Origin: Branchiostoma lanceolatum
Lineage: Eukaryota; Chordata; Leptocardii; Amphioxiformes; Branchiostomatidae
DNA length: 64,000 bases
Reading direction: 5' to 3'
NCBI RefSeq assembly: GCF_035083965.1
Contig: NC_089740.1
Location: 14,172,552 to 14,236,551, forward strand
This document shows positions 10,981-22,290 of the stretch, in pieces (the first letter of the stretch is position 1; each line of letters opens with the position of its first letter). Under the pieces are notes generated by a model, which saw only the letters and a list, made by a program, of their open reading frames with translations, was not told the DNA's origin and made no database searches. Made by a program: the position numbers and the translations under genes.

Positions 10981-11641
10981 TTCAGAACAAGGAAACACCG
11001 TTAACATTCCCCGGCGTGCGCTAGTTGAGACCTCGGCGGGTGGGCATCACTCCCTGCACCGAAGAGCTCCCGGGGAGGTCCCGATGGAATTGTAACCAGG
11101 CTACCACAATGCACGAGACCGAGGAAGTATTTCTAGACAGATTGAACTCACAAACGAACTCTACAGATTGCTATGTCATAATATTGTATTTTGGAGGACC
11201 TGACAACCTTTGAATGTTCATGCAGTGTTTCCAAACATGATGAAATAGAGGCAATGTTGTATGTTTGACAATGTTGTTTCGGGGCTCTCATTCAGTAGTG
11301 GCAACTAAAATATGTTTCTTGACAAAGAGAGAAAGTTGTGCAATGCGTTGTCAACGTACACCAGATGTGACCGTAGTTAGTGCCTTTACAAAAGAATGTT
11401 ATCTACAATATCTGTTATATCTATAATTTGTACAGCAATAATGTTATCTATTACTCGATCAACGAGCTAAAATACGCGATGACTTGAATTGGCTCAAATG
11501 CAGCATGTACTAGTATGTGGAAGAGATTTCTCTCATTCATGTTTATTGAATCTGAGATCAACTAAGAGTGGAAGAAGATTTGTTGTAAAGTCATGTCTTA
11601 TATGCTATTGAAAACTTAGTAAAGGACGTATTCATCAAAGG

Positions 11642-11647
11642 AATAAA
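11642..11647 (+). terminator. Poly(A) signal AATAAA
   Basis: First canonical AATAAA downstream of the CaaX gene stop codon. It would give a 3'UTR of roughly 680 bp (10981 to about 11665), which is AT-rich and lacks splice signals. Confidence 0.55.
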
Positions 11648-11660
11648 TGATGATATTTTA

Positions 11661-12375
11661 TTTGTAATGGTGTATTGAAGTTTCGGCTTCTTCTCGCTTC
11701 TTATTGTAGGCAAACGTTATTCCCTAGACATCTATGTAGACTTGAAACATATAGCAGAAATTAGCCAATATGTAAGGAATTTTTTATTTGCCAGTTCATA
11801 TTCCTATACTTTGGCAAATTTCAATGCATAAAAGAACAAACTTTTTTAAACGTTCTAGAAATGTGAATTTTTCTGTGTCACTAGGTGAGTACGTATCGGG
11901 ACGTTGCCTACGTAACCTATATTCTACGACTAAATATCGATTGCTGACCAGGCTGACCTTTTGTACCGACAGCTACGCGTCTCCCCATTGGCTGTTCCCG
12001 GCGGTACTTTCTGTCCGTACGTCAAAGGTACAATGTAGCCAATGCAAATCAGCGCTCCCCTCAAACTAAACGCCGGACCCTTTTTTGGCTTATAATACAA
12101 CTTTTGCTAATGACTTATTTTCGTAATGGGTCGTTTGTGCAGCCAACCCGTAAACATTAGTCCCAGTACAAGAGAAGCCATCAGCAAAAAGTGTAACTTG
12201 GAGGCCAAATAAAGGCCCATAGCGCCTGCTATGGAGGCTATGCAAAGGAGGCTACGACAGAGGTTACTGACCTGCTCTCCTCTGACCTGGATCTGTCAGG
12301 ACCATTGTCCGGGACAGACGGATCGAACCGCTCTTCACAAAATCCTTTGTGATGTGAAAAAAAGTAGTAAAAATC
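11661..12375. other. Intergenic, no supported feature
   Basis: Contains short ORFs only. CGCCTGCTATGGAGGCTATG near 12224 resembles small palindromic repeat ends. No exon or RNA gene is visible. Confidence 0.4.
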
Positions 12376-12555
12376 TACTCTCCAAGCAGAGCAGGGGTTT
12401 CGGCTGGTTTTTGACGTGTTTTTAGGCGTTTTTGTCGGGCTTTCTACTTTGTCATCTTTTGTCAACAAAAAAAAGATGACAAAGTAGAAAGCCCGACAAA
12501 AACGCCTAAAAACACGCCAAAAACCAGCCGAAACCCATGCCCTGCTTGGAGAGTA
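12376..12555. mobile_element. Foldback MITE, TACTCTCCAAGCAGAG family
   Basis: A 180-bp near-perfect inverted repeat whose ends are TACTCTCCAAGCAGAG and its complement. It is flanked by 9-bp near-identical direct repeats GTAAAAATC (12367-12375) and GTAAGAATC (12556-12564). Internal arms share a TTTAGGCGTTTTTGTC block with the copy at 17506-17656. Long terminal inverted repeats and 9-bp target duplications resemble Mutator-like elements; the class is inferred. Confidence 0.85.
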
Positions 12556-12594
12556 GTAAGAATCGACCACACAGGGAGAATAATTCGAATATTT

Positions 12595-12770
12595 ATTCGT
12601 TTATTTATTCATTCTTGAATTAATTTGCTCGCTCGACCATTCATTCATGCCTTGATTCATCAATTCATTCGTTCGTTCATCCATTCATTCATTCATTCAT
12701 TCATTCATTCATTCATTAATCATTCGTTCATTCCATCCTTCATTCATTCGGTTATTCATTCATAATCATC
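12595..12770 (+). repeat. (ATTC)n tetranucleotide microsatellite
   Basis: Imperfect ATTC/ATTT/GTTC repeats with a clean run of CATT repeats around 12680-12716. Simple-sequence DNA. Confidence 0.9.
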
Positions 12771-13159
12771 AATTCCTTGTACTTCATCTAGAGGCATATG
12801 TGTGGCCCTATCCTTCCTTAATCCAAGAAATACGGAAAAGTGATTCTTTGATAAACACTACTTGGAAACAGAGTGTCGCCATACTTGTTGTGCAGTCGTC
12901 CACAGAACGCTTGGAATGCCACACAGCGGATCTAATGTGAAATGCACTTTATCGTATTAGCGTTGTATTGTTATTAGCACACTATTACAAGTCAACGCAA
13001 AGAATGAATGGATCAAATAAAAGAAAAGCAGCTGCGACGGGTTTTGCGAACAACTAGTTTGTCGAGAATACGGAATGCTTGTAGAAAGCTGGCTGCGAGC
13101 TGCGCGAGAATTTGATAAAGGCGAACATACAAATATAATGGTAGCGGGGATGAAAGTAC

Positions 13160-13280
13160 AGCGATAAGGCCACAGCAAGTAATTTTTGTGGATGACATCA
13201 GCGCGCTCATTAATTTTCGCCTGATTTCGAAATAAAAAACAAGAAATTTCATTGCCCTCCGACGGTGGTCAACATGCCAA
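13160..13280 (+). repeat. Dispersed repeat with GGATGACATCAGCGCGC (copy 1)
   Basis: A 120-bp block (GGCCACAGCAAGTAA, TGGATGACATCAGCGCGC, CGCCTGATTT, ATGGTCAACAT-like end). It recurs in the same orientation at 16434-16550, with a shorter relic at 25565-25605 inside a HypX intron. Probably a non-autonomous transposon fragment. Confidence 0.7.
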
Positions 13281-13316
13281 AAATTTGCAAATATGTCGTA
13301 AACGTTGACAGTCTAA

Positions 13317-13545
13317 GGTGTTTCATTGCATATGAATACCCAGTGTAGTTCCTGCCCATGATGGTATGATAACAAGCTGTTTTCTGCATTTGTTCTAGCA
13401 AGGACATTATATAAATAATGGGGAGAGGGGTCTAGTTGATTGAGCTGTATACACAAGGTGTTTCATCGCATATGAATACCCAGTGTAGTTGCTTCAGATG
13501 GTGGTACTGTAGGTACAACAAGCTCTTTTCTGCATTTGTTATAGT
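13317..13545 (+). repeat. Tandem duplication, about 139-bp offset
   Basis: GGTGTTTCATTGCATATGAA at 13317 recurs as GGTGTTTCATCGCATATGAA at 13457. The match continues through TACCCAGTGTAGTT and TTTTCTGCATTTGTT, giving two copies of a roughly 90-bp block. Confidence 0.75.
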
Positions 13546-13999
13546 TAGTCTATTAAGATGTATACACATCTACAAGGACATGTTTACTGTTGAATCAAGG
13601 AGGTTTTATATTATATATGAATGAATACAGGACTAATACATTCGTTGAATACAGGACTAAAAGACCTGTTGGTCATGATATCATATTTCGTCGCCTCCAT
13701 TCTTGTTTGACGAGAATTATGATCTCAAAATGTGAAAATATAGGAATCTTGTTTTTTTTGGCCCGCCTTGTTTTTTTTTCGCCCTATCTCATTAATTTTG
13801 GAGTCTGCGGAGGATGTCATCCATAAAATTTACTTGCTGTGGCCTAAGTAAGAGTAAAAGAAGAAGGTGCATGGCAAACGAGAGAATATTTGCCTTGTCT
13901 ACAGCGCCTCTTGGATAGGTGGGGGTCTCTACATAGTTGAGCAATTCATCTAAAATCAAAAGCTATTCTACCCTATCTTGTAAAATATGTTATGTCATG

Positions 14000-14690
14000 C
14001 CTGGGCCTGATACGGGTGTTCCGGACCGTGTGATAACTATCCGGATCACATAGGGTTCGGGAGTGTTATCACACAGGCTTCCATAGAATATTTCGAATGC
14101 ATTTCGAGCGCGCCGGTTGAGTCGCCTCCGAAAATTCGAATACCGGATTTGGAGGTTAGAATCAATGTTGTTGCAGTTTTGTGTTCGAGGACACAAAACT
14201 CCCTCAACTTCTGGCGCATTTTGCATTAAAATATGTATTTTCTCGGGTGGGTGTGACCAAGGTATGACATAAATAAAATACAACACGTTGTATTCCGCAT
14301 CACCCTCGGTCCCAGCCCTCCCGCGGGTCGGATCGCCCTCCGGCCTACGGCCGTCGGGCGATCCGACCCGCGGTCGGGCTGGTACCTCGGGTGATACGGA
14401 ATACCCCGTGTTGTATTCTATATATACAACACCGTGTAATCCGTATCGCCCGGGGTACCCACCTAAAAAAAAAACAAAAAAACATTTCAATGCGAAATGG
14501 ACCAGAAGTTGAAAGAGTTTTGTGTGTCCTCGAACGAAAAAAATAGTAACAACATCGATTCCAACGTCCAAATCTGATATTCGAATTTTCAACAGCGGCG
14601 CAACCGGCACAGTCGAAGCGAGTTCGAAGTAGGAAAGAACGGATCGTACCTAAAAGTACGGACCAGTCCTAACACCCGTATCGAAGTTTA
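14000..14690. mobile_element. Large interrupted foldback element (about 690 bp)
   Basis: Left-arm blocks (GATACGGGTGTT, TTCGAATACCGGATTTGGA, TTTTGTGTTCGAGGACACAA, TTCTGGCGCATTTTGCATT) reappear in inverted order on the right (AATGCGAAATGGACCAGAAG, GTGTCCTCGAACG, TTCGAATTTTC, AACACCCGTATC). The centre, about 14290-14450, is a second GC-rich palindrome around CGGATCGCCCTCCGGCC. Mirror-image ORFs across it are artefacts of the palindrome. Confidence 0.7.
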
Positions 14691-14796
14691 TTGCGGCAAG
14701 TGTAAGACATACATATAGACTACTTGAAAACCTACCTAAACACGTTATGGAAAGTGCCCCCCCCCCCGGTAATCGGCTGGCATAAATCGTGCATTG

Positions 14797-14967
14797 CAGG
14801 TAGGAGATGCCAAGGATCTTCCGTAGGCATCTCATCTCGAAGGCTTCTATGCGGCGCTCTGTTTCGGCCGTTGTGGTCCAGCTTTCGCAGCCATAGAGAA
14901 AGATGGAGACAACAAGTGACTGGTAGAGGTTGATCTTAACTGGCAGGCTGATGTTCTTGCTCTGCAG
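14797..14967 (-). pseudogene. LINE reverse-transcriptase C-terminal relic
   Basis: The minus strand reads LQSKNISLPVKINLYQSLV, then VSIFLYGCESWTTTAETERR, then IEAFEMRCLRKILGISY. This is the well-known end of the RT region and start of the C-terminal domain of many animal non-LTR retrotransposons (YG.ESW...ERRI.AFE...R..L.I). Only this fragment remains; neither the endonuclease nor the catalytic YADD block is present. Confidence 0.75.
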
Positions 14968-16050
14968 GATGGGCCTGAGTTAGGGGTATGTGTGTGTTGT
15001 GACACTTCCGACGTAGTAGAACTTGGGCGCTTATATGTGCGTCACAGCATGTAATGATGACAAAAATAATAATGGTTTATTGGTCAGAAATTACCCGTGC
15101 TATCACATAATACACATGGGGGACAGATATATATATATCGATACATATTTACTTGCACATTGTGAAACTGTCGCAAGGGTCAGGGCGACTGCCATTCGGC
15201 GCCAACAGGTGACCTCCATACGACCTTCCCCAACCGAAGTCAGGTTGATTTCACCCTTGACGTCATCATGATCCGGTTTCGGGTGACGTACCGTTAGTAG
15301 GGCGCTGTGATAAGTTGGGCAAAGGTTGGGTTAATGAATTAGTTAGTCACTTAACTATGCACTCATAACTCAGTCATTTATATCCTTGAGCGAGCAGATA
15401 GGCGTCCGGGTCTTTTAAACTTGACTTGTCCCAGCGCCCCACTAACGGTACGTCACCCGGGGTCGAACGGAAGTCTCGCCATCTTTGCTGGGAAAGTCTA
15501 GGCGACTGTCAAAATCATCATGTTTGAATAGATCAATTGAAGGCATGGGGGAAAAGGTTGTGTTTCTGGTTACGATCCAGGAGAAATTACGGTCGGCATA
15601 TGCAAATGTGCTGTGATGTTACATTTATTTAGTACATAGCATCCCAAAACGTTTAAATATATCGACCCTAATTTCTTCAGGGCCGTAACTAAAAACCCTA
15701 CCTTCCAACGACCCGGTCACTCTGAACTCAGGAATGTTTTCCGAATTGTGAATGTAAATGATTCATCTACTGCGTTGCATCGTATATCATTGGAAAACGT
15801 ATTCAGTTACCGTTACAATGATTTTGACGTTTTTTATGATCGTACATTCGTGGGTTAAGCACCTGGGCTACTTATGTGAGCAGGTCGTGAAGAAAAAGTG
15901 CCGAATGTTCGTTGTTTTTCAGTCATTAGCATAACGCGTTATATATTGAAAAGCCTGTATTCAGTAATTTCCTTTACGATGCCTATTTTGTTATCACGCT
16001 TTTGTGCAACAAGCACCAAAACTGAGGTTGTTGGTGAGTTGCCCCCAAAA
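14968..16050. other. Gene-poor interval
   Basis: No exon was recognised. It contains a short inverted pair: GACGTACCGTTAGTAGGGCGC near 15285 versus GCGCCCCACTAACGGTACGTC near 15434. That implies a roughly 170-bp element with inverted ends. No coding ORF has support. Confidence 0.45.
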
Positions 16051-16111
16051 GTGCCAAAATTCCCCCGCCAACGTCAAACACTAGTACTGTTGGCAGGGGG
16101 AATTTCGGCAC
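16051..16111. repeat. Inverted repeat hairpin
   Basis: GTGCCAAAATTCCCCCGCCAAC and its near-exact reverse complement GTTGGCAGGGGGAATTTCGGCAC are separated by about 16 bp. Probably a small foldback or the core of a MITE. Confidence 0.75.
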
Positions 16112-16433
16112 ATTTGTTTTGTGACTCACTCGCATAGTCAGCTCTGTAGTGAATAGAATAATTGATCAAATTCAAGCTTAAGTCTCCGAGCTTTTTGTGC
16201 TAACTGAAGATTAGTTTGTTTTGTGCCAGTATTGAGTGCTCTGCTCTACTGTCTCTATTCCGCGAAGTCACTGTGCAGTGGACGATTTATTATTGCTTTT
16301 TTGCCATGTTCATACAGATGACTCATTGTATGCAGAACAAGCGGCAAACACAGCGTGGTGTAACACATTAATTCAAAGACCATGTGTAAGCCACGTGCAC
16401 ATTGCATCAGTGACCTGTCAGTTTATTTGCTTT

Positions 16434-16550
16434 AGGCCACAGCAAGTTAATCGTATGGATGACATCAGGGCGCACATTGATTTTAGCCTGATTTTGAAAA
16501 AACAAACAAGATTTACCCTCTAGCAATGGTCGACATACCGAAAATGGGGT
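16434..16550 (+). repeat. Dispersed repeat with GGATGACATCAGGGCGC (copy 2)
   Basis: Second copy of the block described at 13160-13280, same orientation, with about 80 percent visible similarity. The rest of 16112-17290 shows no gene. Confidence 0.7.
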
Positions 16551-17298
16551 AAACTACAACTTCCGCATGACATTTGACAAGTATGCATGTTAAATGTAGC
16601 CACTAACTGATCATAACATGCACTCATATTCCAAACACACCGCAAAATATGGATATAAGTAGCCAGTAGCATTTTGCCTTCAAGGTTCCAGATTGATATA
16701 AGCAGCCAGAAGAATTTTGCCTTACTTTGTACGTGTTAGAATTGTTATGCAATAAGCTTTGACTTGACTATGCGTCAGAATTAATCAACAACTCTTTCTT
16801 AGATATGGCCAGGGGGAATAGGGTGCCTTGTTCTCGTACTACTGGCAAAAATTCAAGAGCTACATGTACACGTTTCCCACGTGTTCGATAAAAAGAAAAG
16901 GCGTGTCTCTGCCATATATAGACGACAGTTAACAGTGATTGGTAGATACTTGGTAGCGTCAACAAGCATACGCAAGACGGGTATGGCCTAAAGTATACTT
17001 ATTCGAGAGTGTGCACACAGCACACCGGTGAGTCAAGTTAACTTTTGGAAAAGAACTGCCTCTTGATTGAACTGAGAATCGACACCAAGTCACGGTAAGT
17101 TGTGAAGTCAGTTCTAAGTACCTTTTTCTCTCATCTGTCGTGTGTCGTCTTCTTTACTGCTTAGACTTTCATGGCATGAGTCCACTGCTGAAATGTGTAC
17201 GTGACAACCTTCACGCCATTGTTAAAGTTACCGCCCTATTGCTTTTTGCCGCTAGAACCCCGTTCATACTACTAGTATCTGGATATATGCGGATTTAG

Positions 17299-17365
17299 GG
17301 TAGAGTAGAGTAGAATAGAGTAGAGTAGAGCAGGGCAGAGCAGAGCAGAGCAGAGTAGAGTAGAG
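17299..17365 (+). repeat. (TAGAG)n pentanucleotide microsatellite
   Basis: Repeated TAGAG/CAGAG units beginning at GGGTAGAGTAGAG. Simple repeat. Confidence 0.9.
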
Positions 17366-17505
17366 AGAAAAAGGTAGATTAGTGGAATAGAGTAGATTGT
17401 TTCGGTCAGGTAGGAGTCTTTAGAGCAGTTATAAAACGTCTAAAAGTTTATAAAGTCCTTTAGAATAGCGCGTCCCGTGTCGCGGCGCGTTGCGTCATCT
17501 TCCCC

Positions 17506-17656
17506 TACTCTCCAAGCAGAGCTAGGGTTTCGGCTGTTTTTTTACGTGTTTTAGGCGTTTTTGTCATGCTTTCTACGATGACAAAGTAGAAGGCATGACA
17601 AAAACGCCTAAAACACGTAAAAAAACAGCCGAAACCCTAGCTCTGCTTGGAGAGTA
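17506..17656. mobile_element. Foldback MITE, TACTCTCCAAGCAGAG family (copy 2)
   Basis: A 151-bp near-perfect palindrome with the same 16-bp ends and TTTAGGCGTTTTTGTCATGC arm as the element at 12376-12555, but a shorter loop. Flanks ATCTTCCCC and ATCTTTTTC agree only partly, so the target duplication has decayed or is absent. Confidence 0.8.
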
Positions 17657-17767
17657 ATCTTTTTCATCAACACAGGCACTCCTGTTACTTGTTAAGAGTT
17701 GAGGTCAGACCCGACAGCAGTTTTCTTTCAAAGTGGCAGATTTATGTAACCCGGTTGATTGATGTTA

Positions 17768-18075
17768 ATCGCTTCTCGGCCTTTTGGCTAAGGTCAAGGC
17801 TTGACTCGAGAGGGTCATCCTTGAGTCTTGCAATGTTTGGCAGTGCGTGAGGGGGTTGCTGTTGCAATTTTACGCTGATGAGGGTTTTCCGAGGCGTAAA
17901 CTTTGCACGCAACTCTCGTTGAAACGTAGGCCTTACGTTGTTGGGATGTTGATCACTGGCTCTTGAAGTCTTGGTGTGCGGGTTGATCTTCGGATCAATG
18001 CCGGTTGGATTTTGTGCTGATTCTAGGGGGGCTTTCGGGCCTGCTCTGTTTTTATCTCCATGAAAAATGGAGATA
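17768..18075 (+). mobile_element. U2-snRNA-headed repeat (snRNA-derived retroposon candidate)
   Basis: Positions 17768-17798 match the first 31 nt of U2 snRNA (starting ATCGCTTCTCGGCCTTTTGG) with a single mismatch. The Sm site, branch-recognition loop and 3' stem-loops of U2 are absent. The following roughly 250 bp is unrelated, includes a hairpin TTTACGC..GCGTAAA at 17869-17900, and ends near the 23-bp hairpin TATCTCCATGAAAAATGGAG (18053-18075). Not a functional U2 gene; best read as a retroposon or chimeric retrocopy with a U2 5' head. Confidence 0.6.
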
Positions 18076-18992
18076 TAGTTTTGGGTGTGTCTGTGTGTGT
18101 GTTTGTCTGTTTGTTTGTCTGTTTGTGTTTCCGCACTACTGTAGTCAGCATAACTCAAGAACCTCTTGATGGATTACAATGATATTTGGTATGTGGGCAG
18201 GTGTTGTGAAGCCAAAGTTCAAGGTCGATTTTGGGCCCCCTGGTATGTGACCTTGGTACTGCAGCAGAACTTCAATTTTTGTATCTTTTGACCTGGACGT
18301 GCTGTGGTCTTGGTTTTTGGGTGGCAGATAGCTTGTGATGTAATAAAGAAGTGGTGTAGGTTTGGGCCCCCTAGCAGCTTCCTCTGGAACTGCAGGGGCG
18401 TTTTTGTGAAAATCTTCTAAGGAGAATAACTGAACAAAGGACCAACGGATTTCCATGATATTTAGTATGCAGGTAGCTTAGATAGAGATATAAACAATGA
18501 AGTGCAAATTATGCCAATTCGGACTTAATTTGCATAGCTAATGTGGAAAATCTATATTTGCAGTGTTTTCCATTATCACACTCAAATACATGTAACGTAA
18601 TGTAGTTTATGGAAAGTGGAGCATCAACAGATACTAATTATACAAATGAATTCCTAATTTGCATAATTAATGCAAAAACACCATAATTCATCTAATTGGA
18701 AAATTATAGGACTGTCAATATTGCATCATGTGTAAGTTAGAGTTTATGACCAAGCATATATTATGCTTGCAAATGTGTAAGTCATTTGCATGAATAGAAT
18801 TGTTCATGGAGATATGAGGTCGTGGAACTCTTGTTGTATTTGCTTCAGTTCGAAGTCTGGCTTATGGTACATCTGCGGAACCTCGTGCCGTAGATTTCGC
18901 TTGAGTCTCGGGACGGGGGCTTGCGCTCGGCGCTAACCTCCGGTCTCAGTTTGTGTCTCTATATTTGCGGGGGGCTTTCGGGCCTGCTCGGT
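18026..18992 (+). repeat. Direct repeats bounding an AT-rich dispersed repeat
   Basis: GGGGGGCTTTCGGGCCTGCT occurs at about 18026 and again at about 18968. The interval begins with the ATCTCCAT..ATGGAGAT hairpin and TTTGTCTG-type simple sequence. Its CAAGAACCTCTTGATGGATT and GATATTTGGTATGTGGGCAG blocks look like an old dispersed element. No gene is visible from 18076 to 19490. Confidence 0.5.
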
Positions 18993-20187
18993 TTGGTCTA
19001 AGGGCCTTTGCCAATGACCATTACTCCTCTCTGAAGTGTGGAGTCTTCGGACTCTCTCTACCTTTCTGAAATGTTGAGTCTTCGCACTCTTTCTACCTTT
19101 GCATAGTGCCGACTCATGCCGCTCTGTTACATCGGGATGAGAGTCTCTATATCGGTAAAGTACCCTCTCATGCCGATACTCATCATGTCGGGATGAGAGG
19201 TTCTAGATACCTGTTATGTTGGTGAACTTGTTTGGGAGGCGGGTTCGTAACCCGGCGTGCATGGCGTGGCGTGGTCACCCTTCCATGGAGGCAAGTTTAC
19301 CTTTCTAAAAACGAACTGTTTGGTCCGCATTTGCCAAAACTCTTGTTTGAATTGTTTTACTCCAAAAAGAAAATGTTAATGGAGGTTATAACAACTATTT
19401 GCATAGGTTTAACTATTTCTAATCCAGCGACAGGGTAGTTTACATAGTCTGCTGAAGACCGTCATATTTCAGAAAAATGGCAAGTAGCTCTAGTAAGTAT
19501 AGCACTTGTGGTACTTGTAATTGTAAGGCCGAACGTTTTCTGGTATCAACGATGCAGATTGTGAACTGAAGTGATCCCAATAAGCCATATGACTCCCTCC
19601 TAGACCCAGCGCTGGCGGTGCGTTGTCCGTGTATGATGCCCGAGCCATGCGACAGGAAATCTCGCCCTCTTTTCTTCGAAAGTGTAGCCTAGGCGACTGG
19701 CCAAACCACCATAGTACAGTAAACACCGGCTTTGATTTATTTGGCTGTAAATAAACACCGGCGTTCTGCATCAACGATTCGTCAGTGAATTCTACCTGGA
19801 GAGGGTCAAATTGGCAACCCTCTCTCCGTAGCCGACTCCCTTCAAACATTTGACTCTATTTGGCCAATTTCTACTATTTTCCCAGCGACCCTTGGAGACT
19901 GGTAGAGTCTAAGTCCTCCGCACGATCGGTAAGGGGGGGGGGGGGGGCTCAGGTGGTTACGGGTGACACTGGGGAACCAGTTGAAACAGCCACACACACA
20001 CACGTCAAAACTTGTATTATACACTCTATCTTAATCGCAGCATACATGTATCATGTACAGCATTAACAATAGAGTTTGCATTGCTTCAGTTCACGTTTAC
20101 AATTAAGTATCCCTGTAGCTCTATTGGTAGCGGCTTCACAGTTGAGCTCCTGGTTCCAATATACCGATCCCAAAGCCATGCACGCCC

Positions 20188-21150
20188 CCTGTTCTATTTC
20201 GAACACCTCCCTCAAAAACAGGGCTTGACGGACACAAAAATGGCCGTCGCGGCTAGGTCGTCAATAATGCCACTGACTTCGGTTTAGCTTTTAGACTCTG
20301 AAACCCTTTCAGAGCGGGCCAAATAAGAATGCTTTGGCTTCTTTGTTGACGACTGTATCCACCGAGTAGAGCTGTTTGACAGTTTGTGTCGGGAGCGGAT
20401 GTAGTTATGGTTAGAGCGTTATGTTTTCGGTCAATGTTGAAGCGGTAGGCGCCGTGTAGCATTACCTTGTCGATGGGCATCAGCGTTCGGGTTTTGACAA
20501 CCAGCCCATGCACGTGTAAAACAGGGTGCGTATATCTGTGACAGGGTTAGCCTCCGTTGCAGTCCTTTTCCCCGCAGCGTGTTTTTTTTTCAATTTTTTT
20601 TGGGGGGGGGGGGCGCCACGTATCTGCTTGGGATCCCGTATCCGCCGTGCCTCTGTGTCCGCTATAGACCCTGTGTCCGCTGCTGGGTCTATAGCGGACA
20701 CAGAGGCACGGCGGATACGGGATCCCAAGCAGATACGTGGCGCCCCCCCCCCCCCCAAAAAAAATTGAAAAAAAAACACGCTGCGGGGAAAAGGACTGCA
20801 ACGGAGGCTAGACAGGGTTCCCACTGTATTGGCTGCATGCATAACAGCTGCATGATCTTTAGTAACAGAATTAAAATGCCCTTCTTTTACTTAACCAGTA
20901 TCACACACCAGTAATGAAAGAGGCGAAACTCTACGCTAGCGTAGTAGTTGACAATGTGGTACAGGCTTCCTCTGCTTGAGTGTCCGAGCTATTTTCTGTT
21001 TCAATTCTATTTTGTCCTGAGCATGCATGCAACCAATACAGTGGAAAACCTGTCACAGATATACGTAATCTGCTTTACACGTGCCATTTCTGTCCTACCA
21101 GCGCGGTTTTTTTGACGGAGGTGTTCTAAATAGAACAGGGGGTTCTATAC
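20188..21150. mobile_element. Candidate DNA transposon bounded by inverted CCCCCTGTTCTATTT ends
   Basis: CCCCCTGTTCTATTTCGAAC plus ACCTCC at about 20189 is mirrored by GGAGGTGTTCTAAATAGAAC plus AGGGGG at about 21117-21143. The roughly 950 bp between carries no intact transposase ORF and contains a nested foldback at 20549-20810. Boundaries and class are inferred. Confidence 0.5.
20549..20810. mobile_element. Foldback MITE with AGCCTCCGTTGCAGTCC ends
   Basis: Long near-perfect palindrome of 262 bp with homopolymer T/G and C/A tracts in the arms and GTGTCCGCTATAGACCC near the centre. It is flanked by direct repeats GACAGGGTT at 20540-20548 and 20811-20819. ORFs reading the same peptide on both strands are palindrome artefacts. 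The same terminal sequence CTGCAACGGAGGCTA occurs alone at 63766-63780. Confidence 0.85.
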
Positions 21151-21169
21151 GTTCGATATGGTGTTCGAC

Positions 21170-21357
21170 AGGATCGGTCTATTTATAGGTGGAGACCCCG
21201 GTTCGAATCCGGGAAGAATATCCTAGTTGGAGCTGCATCGTCTTTCAGAAGAGACGTAAAAGGTCTTGTGTTCGAGGAGGTGCCTTGAGCACGTTACAAC
21301 AGCCTCATCTGAGTACCATCTGGTACCCACTGGTAATACTACCACCTGGTGAATTAT
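21170..21357 (+). mobile_element. tRNA-headed SINE with GAGGTGCC core
   Basis: The head has a clear TpsiC arm/B box, CCCCGGTTCGAATCCGGG at about 21197. The body has GACGTAAAAGGTCTTGTG, GAGGAGGTGCCTTGAGCACG and ACAACAGCCTCAT. That body is shared with the 5S-headed SINE at 24760 and the minus-strand SINE at 57915, so different RNA-gene heads carry the same core. Confidence 0.75.
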
Positions 21358-21881
21358 TATCTCCATGAAAAATGGAGATATAGGCCCCGTTCATGATTGA
21401 AAATGTAAACCGGTTCGAACCGTTTCAGCAATGTAAACCGTTTTACTTGTGAACAAGAACGCTCCAAAACGGGTTCGTTCCGGTTTACTCTTGTAAGGTC
21501 AACGTTACAGTGTTTTCATAGAAAGTTGACTTACATTAGCAAGTAGCAGGCGTTAAATGGAGTCTGAAATTCACTACGACATGCATGACTGACTTTGTTT
21601 GGTCACATATGCTCAGGCTATTATATATCAATGCAAGGCCCCACGGACAGCCACCAAACAAACGTGCCGCGTGCCTGGCAGGAAATGACGTAATAACCCG
21701 GCCCTTCCCTCCAATACAGGAAATGTCAAAGGCAATGTCCCGTGCACCGTGACGAAACAAACGTTTCCCATGATGACTGGCACAAAATGCAGACTTTTCA
21801 CATGTAAATATCTATGAAGTCTATGACCCCTGCCATCCATCTCCTATCTAAACCCATCCACTTCTTGATCTTCTTCTTTAT

Positions 21882-21942
21882 CCGACCGCCATGAAACCTT
21901 TGAACACAAGGACAGGCTTCACAAAGGTTTCATGGCGGTCGG
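21882..21942. repeat. 21-bp-arm inverted repeat
   Basis: CCGACCGCCATGAAACCTTTG and its exact complement are separated by 19 bp, about 350 bp upstream of the HypX-like start codon. Foldback-like; no known regulatory motif. Confidence 0.85.
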
Positions 21943-22290
21943 CTTGTATCATTTCCAAATTGCTATAATTGTGAATCTGAAAACATCCTTTAAAAGCTGA
22001 CACTTTCCCACATCCGATTGGCGAGTTTCATTTGCCAGATTTAGTCGTTAAGGCAAACTATAGAAAGCGATTTGTCGAGCATGGCTGATTCGAATCTAAG
22101 TTTCAGAGAGGTCGATTGGTCGGGGTGCTACAGTACTTGGTGGTAGCGAGTTCCACTCTACGATAGTTCCAGGGAAAGGTCCCATAGTTCTAGGTAACAT
22201 AATGAACTTATATGCGCTCCGCCAAAATATTCGCTGTTAAGCTTTACCCGTTTAACTGCCGCTACAGCCCTGATTTCTCTCTTGAACAAG

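Noticed and set aside
10612-11007. 131-codon antisense ORF over the CaaX gene
   Set aside because: A GC-rich coding strand commonly leaves an open antisense frame. The sense frame has a good start, sensible composition and a CaaX end.
17768-17798. Functional U2 snRNA gene
   Set aside because: Only the first 31 nt are present; the branch-recognition region, Sm site and 3' stem-loops are missing.
17874-17900. Hammerhead ribozyme (CTGATGAG followed by a stem)
   Set aside because: The required GAAA element after stem II is absent (GAGGCG instead). It is only a hairpin TTTACGC..GCGTAAA.
19490-19849. 119-codon minus-strand ORF
   Set aside because: No recognisable domain, splice context or start support, and it sits among repeats. 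Not enough evidence to call a gene.
20480-20914. Overlapping 80-120-codon ORFs on both strands reading the same peptide (RICLGSRIRRASVSAIDP)
   Set aside because: They lie on the arms of a perfect palindrome (20549-20810), which forces the same peptide on both strands.
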